A stretch of 64,000 bases of DNA. Source: Tepidisphaeraceae bacterium. Its GTDB lineage: Bacteria; Planctomycetota; Phycisphaerae; Tepidisphaerales; Tepidisphaeraceae. A program made the translations under genes and the position numbers. The notes under the pieces were generated by a model, which made no database searches, was not told the DNA's origin, and saw only the letters and a program-made list of their open reading frames with translations. The DNA is taken from positions 124,001-188,000 of the forward strand of contig DASYHQ010000052.1 of the NCBI GenBank assembly GCA_035998445.1, written 5' to 3'. Shown here in pieces: positions 8,526-15,190 of the stretch; position 1 is the first letter of the stretch, and the number at the start of each line of letters is the position of its first letter.

Positions 8526-10871
8526 TCAGGCAGATCGCGTGGTAGACCCGATCCTGGCGCTAGAATCGCCAGCGCTGCTATTCAGTGATACGGAAAAATC
8601 TCCCTGAACGGATACCTGTAGCAGGGTGAATCGACCGTTCTCGATCTGCTGACGATTCGGCTCAACCGGTTCTCCGGCACGGCCCGTGACGACGATCCGC
8701 ATCTCTGCTGAGACGTGTTCGAATATCAACTGCGCGTCGACCGCGCTGTTCATCTCATAGATGACCAGACCGTCCCGTTCAGTGATCGAGTAAAGGCTGG
8801 CGGTCGAACCGTACAGCCGTGCCAACCTTGGGTTCGACCCGCGCGTGATCTTAACCGCATTGCGACCGACGCGCAGGCGGCCCTCGGGCAGTTGCAGCGA
8901 GTGGGCCAGCGGGTGACCATTAAGTGTGACGTGCGCGACGGAATCGCCGGTGCCCGTCGCTTCGACGTCAATTATGGAGACGCCACGGCGGAATCCATGA
9001 ACGCGATCGACCGAGTCACCCGCGCGCACCGCAAGGCCCAGCGGCAGGGCCTGCAGGAGCACCGCGCTGTGGGCGAGTATGAAACTGCCGGCCGAAAACG
9101 GCAGGGCGCGCCAGCCGTTCACGTCGTGCTGGTACTCGGTAAGGGCCCCGCGCATCGGATACTTGTCCGTGAGCACCATCGCGTCCCGCACCTCGTCTCT
9201 GAACATCTCGTCGAACTCACTGCTCGGCAGGCCGTATTCCTTCAGGAATCGCGCAAGCGTGTTCCACGGGCAATACCCGTAACGGCGGATAATCGGCCAG
9301 GATTGCACGACGTGCCGCGCGCTGGCGAGCGCCGCGGTCAGGTCGGGATGGTACGGCCCTTGCGAAACCGCCCACGCGTATTCCCAGTAGTCCGCGTGCT
9401 TAAAATCAACCCATTCTTCGCTGCCGTCGGCGTACACCAGCAGGTCGGCCTGGTAGATGCCCGTCTCCTGCAGGAACTGAGACTTGAGCGACTCGGCCAA
9501 CTGCTCAGCAAGCGCGTTGTAGCGCGCCACGCGCTCCGGTTGCTTCCGATCCGCCTGCATGAGAAGCGTGGCGGCCATGCGCGCCACGTTGTAGAAGTTG
9601 ACGTTCTGATAAAGGCTGTAGGCCTTGGCGATCTGGCGTCCGTCCTGTTCGGTGCCCACGCGATGCGCGTCCATCTTCCCGTTCACCGCGTCGTAACCGA
9701 ACAAGGGGGAACCCGCGAGCGTGGACTCGCCACGCGTGTCGCTGCCGAACAGGGCACGGCGATTATCGAATCGCGTTTCGATTGCGCGGTCGATGGCCCG
9801 TAGGAGCGTCTCGAAGTCGTCGTGGTGCAGCAGGTCGCGTTCGGCCGCGGTCTGCGCGAGCGTGAACAGGCTAAGGGCGGCATAGTAGATGCCATCGTCC
9901 TCGGCCTTCGTCCAGCGCGTGCCCACGGCCTGCAGGTACTCGCGCACGACCGATCCATTCTCTGCTCGTATGACCGATGGGTTGGCCAGCAGGAACGGCG
10001 TCCACAGGCGCGCATAGGCGGTGACGCCGGCCATGGCCGTGTGCGACGTGGTCATCGAACCGTCTCGCACCCAGATCAGGTGGTAGATGCGGTTCAACGC
10101 GCCGAAGCAGGCGCCACCCTCATCGATCCCGCTGTAGACAATCCGGCGATTCAGGTCCAGCACCCGCTGGACGGTCTCATCCTTTACCTCGATGCGCCCC
10201 ACGGACAGGTGCGCCTCCAACGCTCGCTCGTTTCGTGCCACCAGTTCGCGCAGGTCCATCCCCTCGAGCGCCGCAAGTGCGCGGTCGGCCTGGTACTGGC
10301 TCTCCTCCGCGCCGATCAGGATCACCTCGTTCTCAAACAACTGGAGCACGTGCCGTCCGTCGGCCAGTCGTCGGTAGCGATTCGCTTCAAATGACGTGAA
10401 CTTCACGAAGCTGACGATCGCCTCGCCGCGATCGCTGAACGACTCGGTCAGCATTCCGTCGGTCACATCGAATCGCTCGTGCGGCTTGAAGGACAGCAGC
10501 AGCGGCGCGCGCGCTGCGACCGCGAACACGTTCTCGTCAACGACGTTCACGACCGTCACCGCGTTGCGCGCGAGCGAGGGGGACTGGGTGTCGATGCGGG
10601 TGACGAACGGGTCGTAGTCGAACTGCGGCGACAGGCACGTCCCAACCTCCGGCAGTTCAGCTGACGCGAAGATCGTCGTGAAGTTGTCGCGGTTCGAGAA
10701 GTTGCGTGCCCGGAACTCCTTCCGCCGGAACGCGTTGGGCTTGTAGACGAACTCGAGGTCGGTGCTGTTCTCGTGCACCAGGATCGTCAGCCGATTGCCG
10801 CACCGATTCTGGAGGATGACGTTGTGGATTCCCGGCTCGACCTCCGGATCGCGAAAGTACTCGTTCATCAT
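8526..10871 (-). CDS. (alpha/alpha)6-barrel glycosidase-like protein
   Basis: This 781-aa protein has an N-terminal beta-sandwich region (residues 1-220), a helix-rich middle with motifs seen in six-hairpin glycosidases (YHLIWVRDGSMTTSH, FKHADYWEYAWAVSQG, YGYCPWNTLARFLKEYG), and a C-terminal beta-domain. The WVRDGS stretch recalls GH15-type and related amylo-glucosidase folds, but I could not place it in a named family. No signal peptide is seen. Two adjacent ATG codons (10871, 10868) are possible starts, with only a weak AGAGAA upstream. It sits 56 nt after the secreted GH5-like gene and 76 nt before the beta-mannosidase, all on one strand. The fold class is moderately certain; the bond cleaved is unknown. 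It could also be a lyase or a phosphorylase of the same fold. Confidence 0.6.
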   Translation of the reverse strand: MMNEYFRDPEVEPGIHNVILQNRCGNRLTILVHENSTDLEFVYKPNAFRRKEFRARNFSNRDNFTTIFASAELPEVGTCLSPQFDYDPFVTRIDTQSPSLARNAVTVVNVVDENVFAVAARAPLLLSFKPHERFDVTDGMLTESFSDRGEAIVSFVKFTSFEANRYRRLADGRHVLQLFENEVILIGAEESQYQADRALAALEGMDLRELVARNERALEAHLSVGRIEVKDETVQRVLDLNRRIVYSGIDEGGACFGALNRIYHLIWVRDGSMTTSHTAMAGVTAYARLWTPFLLANPSVIRAENGSVVREYLQAVGTRWTKAEDDGIYYAALSLFTLAQTAAERDLLHHDDFETLLRAIDRAIETRFDNRRALFGSDTRGESTLAGSPLFGYDAVNGKMDAHRVGTEQDGRQIAKAYSLYQNVNFYNVARMAATLLMQADRKQPERVARYNALAEQLAESLKSQFLQETGIYQADLLVYADGSEEWVDFKHADYWEYAWAVSQGPYHPDLTAALASARHVVQSWPIIRRYGYCPWNTLARFLKEYGLPSSEFDEMFRDEVRDAMVLTDKYPMRGALTEYQHDVNGWRALPFSAGSFILAHSAVLLQALPLGLAVRAGDSVDRVHGFRRGVSIIDVEATGTGDSVAHVTLNGHPLAHSLQLPEGRLRVGRNAVKITRGSNPRLARLYGSTASLYSITERDGLVIYEMNSAVDAQLIFEHVSAEMRIVVTGRAGEPVEPNRQQIENGRFTLLQVSVQGDFSVSLNSSAGDSSARIGSTTRSA

Positions 10872-10927
10872 ATCATGTTCTCTGTGACGCGCCGGTAGAC
10901 GGCCACCTGGACGTTAGCTGGGCCGCG

Positions 10928-13702
10928 TCACTCCAGGATCAGGTACATCGCATCGGGTGGCAGCGGGACGATGAGGCGGTCGCCTTCGCGACGAACAGCC
11001 ACGTCGCCACCGGCAGAGAGGTTCGGCTCGATGCGCGTTGCCTTGGTCAAGGCAGCGTTGGCAATCTCCAGCGTCCCCATCGTGTTCGCGACGCGCCAGG
11101 GTGCGACACCGGTGCGCACGAGGCGCAGCGCGTCGGTCGGCTCCGCGGCGTCACCGAAGGTGTGCTGCACCGCCTCGGCCTGAAAGCCGGTCAGTTCGGC
11201 GCGCGTGCCGACCTGCACCAGGACGCGCTTCGACGTCGCCAGCGGTTGGTCGTCCAGCGGCACGACCGTGATCGTCGCGTACTCGTTCTGCGACTCGACC
11301 GTCACGTCACCCATTTCAAAGCGGCCGCCGCCGTCCTTCAGGAATCCGGTGATGCCTTGGGCCTTGGGCGCATTCACCGTGCAAAGGCCCTTGTCCCAGT
11401 TCAGCGCGATCTCGCCGGTGTTCGACCGGACGATCTTCTTGTCGGCATCGATGAACGGCGTGATGTCGGCGACCTTCGTCTTGCTGGGATCCTCGCCGAA
11501 CGCGACCTCGACCGGGCCCACCATGAACGCCAGGCGGCTCACGTCCGTCTTACCGGTGGGGCCGGCGATGTTCTTCGCGTCGCGGTTGGGGTCGAACGTC
11601 TCGGTCTCGGCGATGATCGGCGCCTTGCGGTCCCAAAGGTCGTCGATCGGGCGCGACTCGTGGACGACGGTCTCGCCCTGCTTCACGTAGCCCATGCGGA
11701 ACAGCAGGGCGTTAGCGGGCATCATGCCGAGGTGGTCGGGTTCGCCGGCGAAGAACTTCGTGTGGGCCTTCTGGCCGCCCGGGAAGTCGGCCCAGGGGAA
11801 CACCGGGTAGTTGTAGTCGATCTTGTCGGTGCCCAGCCAGTACGTGCCGTCGATGCCGGTCAGCGACTGGTAGACCGCCGTGAGGAACATCGCCTCGCTC
11901 TGAAAGCCGATCGGCGGCACCCACAGCGTCTCGGTGATCAGCATCGGGTGGCCGTCCACCTGCTTCAGGTTGGTCGGCATTTTGAGAGGGTCCTTCAGCG
12001 CCGAGGTCTCGGTGAAGTAATGGCCCGGGTCGACGCGCCACCCGGCATTCTCGCCCTCGTGTTCGCCGGTGAGGTAGCGGTTGACGGCGACGACCTCGTT
12101 GGCGGTGTAGGTCCAGCGCTCGACGTCGTCGAGCGTCATCTTGTCGGCGCTCTTCCAGTTCATCGCGTTGATGAGCTGCTTGCAGCCCAGCTCTTCACGG
12201 TAGTACTTCCCGATCATCGCGTAGAAGCCATGCTGCGTTTCGGCGATGAAGCGGAGCTGGTCGCGGACGCGCTTGGCCTTGTCGCCGGTCTGCGGTTGGG
12301 TCAGTTCCCAGACGATGTAAAACGCCGGCTGGCCGTTCGCCCAGTCATCCTTCTCGTGTTCGGCCGTGCCCCATGCGGCTTTGGCCTTGTCGAGCGAGCC
12401 ATAGGTCTTGCCGAGCCACGTCGCGTACTGGTCCGCCAGGATCGCCTTCTGCGCGTCGGGCATTGCGTCGACCGTCCAGAACAGCAGGCTGTCCTCGTTC
12501 ATGATCTGGACGATCGCGACGGTCGGATCGTCGGCGAGCCGCACGCTGGTGTGCGGGTTTGGCGTGTCGTACAGCGCCTTCACCCACGCCTTGTACGCCG
12601 CTTGGTACTTCGGATTGAAGAAGATCGGCCCGAGCGGTTTCTGGTCGGGCGCGAAGCCTTCGAGGCCCCAACTCGCCGGCGGAGCCTCGTAGGGCCAGTA
12701 CGGGGAGATCGTGAGGTAGATGCCGTTGTCGCGGCAGCTCTTGACGTAGCGCTTGATGCCGTCGATCTCCTTCTGGTTGACGTCGGTGATCGCTGCGCCC
12801 GCCTGGCCGTTGGATATGTTGGCGTGGATGCGAACCATGTTGACGCCCATGGCGGCGAGGAAGCGGCACTGGCGGTCCATGTCCTCCGGGGACAGGTCGC
12901 GCCAGCCGTAGGAGATGATGGGCCAGAAGCGGATTGGTTGGCCGTCGCCGCGCACGAAGCTCTCGCCGTCGGCGCTGAGGCGGACCATGCCGTGCTGGCC
13001 GGCCCGCTCCTCATTGAGGTACCGCAGGTCCAGCACGCGGTTCTCAGCAGTCGGCAGTGGCACCGGCACCGCCCAGGTCTCCTTCTGGTCCGGCGACAGC
13101 TGGCCGACCGGGCCGACGGCGGACGACGCCTGGGGCGCTTCACCGGGCTTGGTTAGGCCCGACGGCGTCCAGTCCTCGGTCGTCAGCACGAACGCGTCGA
13201 GCGCGCCGTGGTTGCTGTTGTCGCTGTCGAAGCGGAACTCGACCGTGTGCTTGCCGGCACCCAGCGTAACTTGGCCGCCATCGACCCAACTGATGAACCG
13301 CAGGTCGGGCTTCTTATCGGCTGCGATGTTCTCGATCTCCCGCGCCTGGTTGGTCGCCAGCGGCGTCCAGTCGCCGCCGTCGATGCGGTACGACAGGCGC
13401 GTGTCGGTCGGGTTGGCGCGAACCCAAAGTCGGTGGTCGCCCGCCTCCGCGACCTGCACGTCGTAGGCGGCGGTGCCGACCTTGTCGGCGCCCTCGGCAA
13501 AGTTCGACAGCCACGCGCCGCCGGAGAGGCGGCTCTTGTCGACCTGGTCGTACCACCAGGGGTGCGCGTTCATCCGTGCGGTCGTCGCATCCTCGCCCTC
13601 GCGCCAGATCGTACCCGCGATGGCGGACGTGGCGGGAAGGGCCGCGTGGGCGGCAGCGGCGAGCAGAAGACCAATCGACAGCAGGGGTGGCGTGTGGGGC
13701 AT
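10928..13702 (-). CDS. Secreted GH5-like (clan GH-A) glycoside hydrolase with N-terminal carbohydrate-binding-like domain
   Basis: Starting at ATG 13702 gives 924 aa with a clear signal peptide (LLSIGLLLAAAAHAALPATSAIA); an upstream in-frame ATG at 13798 would add an arginine-rich stretch and is less likely. After the signal peptide comes a beta-domain beginning WREGEDA and extending to about residue 180, resembling carbohydrate-binding modules. A TIM barrel follows, with MGVNMVRIHAN near its start. Candidate catalytic glutamates lie in VQIMNEDSLLFW (acid/base) and MLITETLWVPP (nucleophile), the clan GH-A pattern. It is the first gene of the hydrolase cluster and the only one with an export signal, so it probably makes the first cut on a polymer outside the cytoplasm. 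Mannanase-, galactanase- or other GH5/GH39-type activity cannot be separated by eye. Confidence 0.7.
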   Translation of the reverse strand: MPHTPPLLSIGLLLAAAAHAALPATSAIAGTIWREGEDATTARMNAHPWWYDQVDKSRLSGGAWLSNFAEGADKVGTAAYDVQVAEAGDHRLWVRANPTDTRLSYRIDGGDWTPLATNQAREIENIAADKKPDLRFISWVDGGQVTLGAGKHTVEFRFDSDNSNHGALDAFVLTTEDWTPSGLTKPGEAPQASSAVGPVGQLSPDQKETWAVPVPLPTAENRVLDLRYLNEERAGQHGMVRLSADGESFVRGDGQPIRFWPIISYGWRDLSPEDMDRQCRFLAAMGVNMVRIHANISNGQAGAAITDVNQKEIDGIKRYVKSCRDNGIYLTISPYWPYEAPPASWGLEGFAPDQKPLGPIFFNPKYQAAYKAWVKALYDTPNPHTSVRLADDPTVAIVQIMNEDSLLFWTVDAMPDAQKAILADQYATWLGKTYGSLDKAKAAWGTAEHEKDDWANGQPAFYIVWELTQPQTGDKAKRVRDQLRFIAETQHGFYAMIGKYYREELGCKQLINAMNWKSADKMTLDDVERWTYTANEVVAVNRYLTGEHEGENAGWRVDPGHYFTETSALKDPLKMPTNLKQVDGHPMLITETLWVPPIGFQSEAMFLTAVYQSLTGIDGTYWLGTDKIDYNYPVFPWADFPGGQKAHTKFFAGEPDHLGMMPANALLFRMGYVKQGETVVHESRPIDDLWDRKAPIIAETETFDPNRDAKNIAGPTGKTDVSRLAFMVGPVEVAFGEDPSKTKVADITPFIDADKKIVRSNTGEIALNWDKGLCTVNAPKAQGITGFLKDGGGRFEMGDVTVESQNEYATITVVPLDDQPLATSKRVLVQVGTRAELTGFQAEAVQHTFGDAAEPTDALRLVRTGVAPWRVANTMGTLEIANAALTKATRIEPNLSAGGDVAVRREGDRLIVPLPPDAMYLILE

Positions 13703-13979
13703 GCACGCTTCTACTAACGTTCTTTCCGTCCGTTGACGACGTGCAACGACCAGCAGGCGCGTAGCGCCTACGCGCTTACGTCGGCGTGGCATATCCATAC
13801 GTATTATCCGCGAGAAACCGGGCTCGTGGGTGCGTTTGTCGCTTTTCGAACTCTGGTTTTCCGTTCTTCATCGTGGGTGCCGTTGCCCGCCGACGCACGA
13901 TTGGCCGGGCGAGTGACACGCCCCGCATCTATCGCGAAGTTTGGAAGCGGCTGGTATCGGCAGCAGGAGAATCTGGGAG
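13703..13979. other. Intergenic region without recognised gene
   Basis: This stretch of 277 nt lies between the start of the secreted hydrolase gene and the recognisable part of the integrase relic. Short frames are open on both strands but resemble nothing known. It probably holds the promoter of the hydrolase cluster and possibly degraded 5' sequence of the integrase. Confidence 0.35.
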
Positions 13980-14766
13980 TGGTGTTGCGAGTCCGCGGCC
14001 ACAATCAGTAAGCGAGTCAAAACAGCCCGGCAGTTCTTCCGCAAGGCCGTGGCGAGGAAGGTGATCACCGAGAACCCGTTCGATGGCCTGCACGCTGGCA
14101 GTCAGGCGAACAAGGGCCGGGTGCACTTCGTGAGTCGCCAGCACACGTAAAAGGTGCTGGATGCCTGTCCAGATGCCGAATGGCGGCTAATCGTGCTCCA
14201 GAGCCGCTACGGTGGCATGCGGTGCCCATCGGAACACCTCGCTTTGAAGCTGGAAGACGTGCAGTGGTCGAAGGACTGAATCCGCATCGCTTCATTTAAT
14301 GCCGAACACCACGAGGGCGGTGGAATCCGCGAAATCCCGATCTGGCCAGAACTGTACAGCCCGCTGCTTGACGCGTTCAATGATGCCTCGCCTAGCACGG
14401 TCTACTTCATCAACCGCTACCGCCAGCCGTCAACGAATCTGCGGACGTAGCTCCTTCGCATCCTGAGCCGTGCGGGCGTGGCACCTTGGCCGAAGCTGTT
14501 CCACAACTTCCGCTCAACCCGTCAAACCGAACTGGCCCACGATCACCCGATCCACCTCCTGTGTGCTTGGCTCGGCAACTCTCGGGCCGTCGCCCAAAGC
14601 CATTACCTGCAAGTGATTGATGCCGATTTCCAAAAAGCGGCGCACAATCCGGCGCAGCACGTAGCCGAAGCAGCCCGCACCGAGTCGCAAGTGACTATCC
14701 ATCAAAAGCAAAACCGCCCGGAAATTCCGAGCGGTTCTGCTGCTTGCGAGTCCGTGCAAGTGACGG
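13980..14766 (+). pseudogene. Decayed tyrosine recombinase (phage-type integrase)
   Basis: One reading frame carries an integrase interrupted by three in-frame stops: TAA at 14148, TGA at 14277 and TAG at 14448. Read through the stops it gives KTARQFFRKAVARKVITENPF, then [32 protein letters not shown] (catalytic Arg I region), REIPIWPEL, KLFHNFRSTRQTEL (H-x-x-R box) and CAWLGNS...HYLQ (catalytic Tyr). These are the landmarks of tyrosine recombinases of the type common in planctomycetes. The N-terminal arm-binding domain is missing. The catalytic residues remain, so decay is by stop codons rather than large deletion. The open frame continues into the antisense of tRNA-Glu at 14770-14842, which is not real coding sequence. 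Position beside a tRNA 3' end marks an old integration site. Confidence 0.85.
14703..14740 (-). terminator. Rho-independent terminator after tRNA-Glu
   Basis: On the minus strand, AACCGCTCGGAA pairs with TTCCGGGCGGTT (14712-14736) and is followed by TTTTGCTTTT. It lies about 35 nt downstream of the tRNA-Glu 3' end, on the transcribed side. It overlaps the 3' end of the integrase relic on the other strand. Confidence 0.7.
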
Positions 14767-14769
14767 GAC

Positions 14770-14842
14770 TGACCCTGACGGGATTCGAACCCGTGTCGCG
14801 GCCTTGAAAGGGCCGTGTCCTAGGCCTCTAGACGACAGGGCC
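14770..14842 (-). tRNA. tRNA-Glu (anticodon TTC)
   Basis: On the minus strand this 73-nt sequence folds as a cloverleaf. The acceptor stem is GGCCCTG with CAGGGTC (one G-U pair). The anticodon stem is CGGCC/GGCCG, closing the loop CTTTCAA with anticodon TTC. The T arm contains GGGTTCGAATCCC. The discriminator base is A and no CCA is encoded. The gene reads toward lower coordinates and ends beside an integrase relic, the usual geometry of integration into a tRNA 3' end. A good promoter lies just upstream and a terminator just downstream, so it appears to be a single-gene transcription unit. Confidence 0.95.
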
Positions 14843-14887
14843 GGGTCTGGGCGATCAACATCACTGATCGTGCCTAGGAGGTGAAAC

Positions 14888-14915
14888 AGTATCTAGATCA
14901 TTTTGGTTTCGTCAA
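14888..14915 (-). promoter_or_regulatory. Probable promoter of tRNA-Glu
   Basis: On the minus strand TTGACG (14915-14910) and GATACT (14893-14888) are separated by 16 nt, close to the sigma-70 consensus. Transcription would begin about 38 nt before the tRNA 5' end. Confidence 0.55.
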
Positions 14916-15190
14916 CGGTTCGAAATTGGTGAAACCAGCAACCTACACCGTGCCGGTCGCCGATCTCGCGTTACCGGAGTCGTCGCGGTACGGCCTCGCA
15001 ACATTCGGATGTCGTCGGGGGCCCATTTCGTGTGACGCCTCAAGGTGAATCTAGACGTCTCAAGTTTGCAAGTCCCCGCTGAGACCTGTCGTTGTCTAGA
15101 ATAGTCCCGGGTCGCCCCCAGCAGCTGGGGCGGGACGAGGAACGCCAGCGCCGCCTTCGTTCAGTGGGGGCCCGCACCCTTTGGAGCGAC

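Noticed and set aside
14478-14807. A 109-aa gene ending in LTLTGFEPVSRP
   Set aside because: It is the distal piece of the decayed integrase read on into the antisense of tRNA-Glu.
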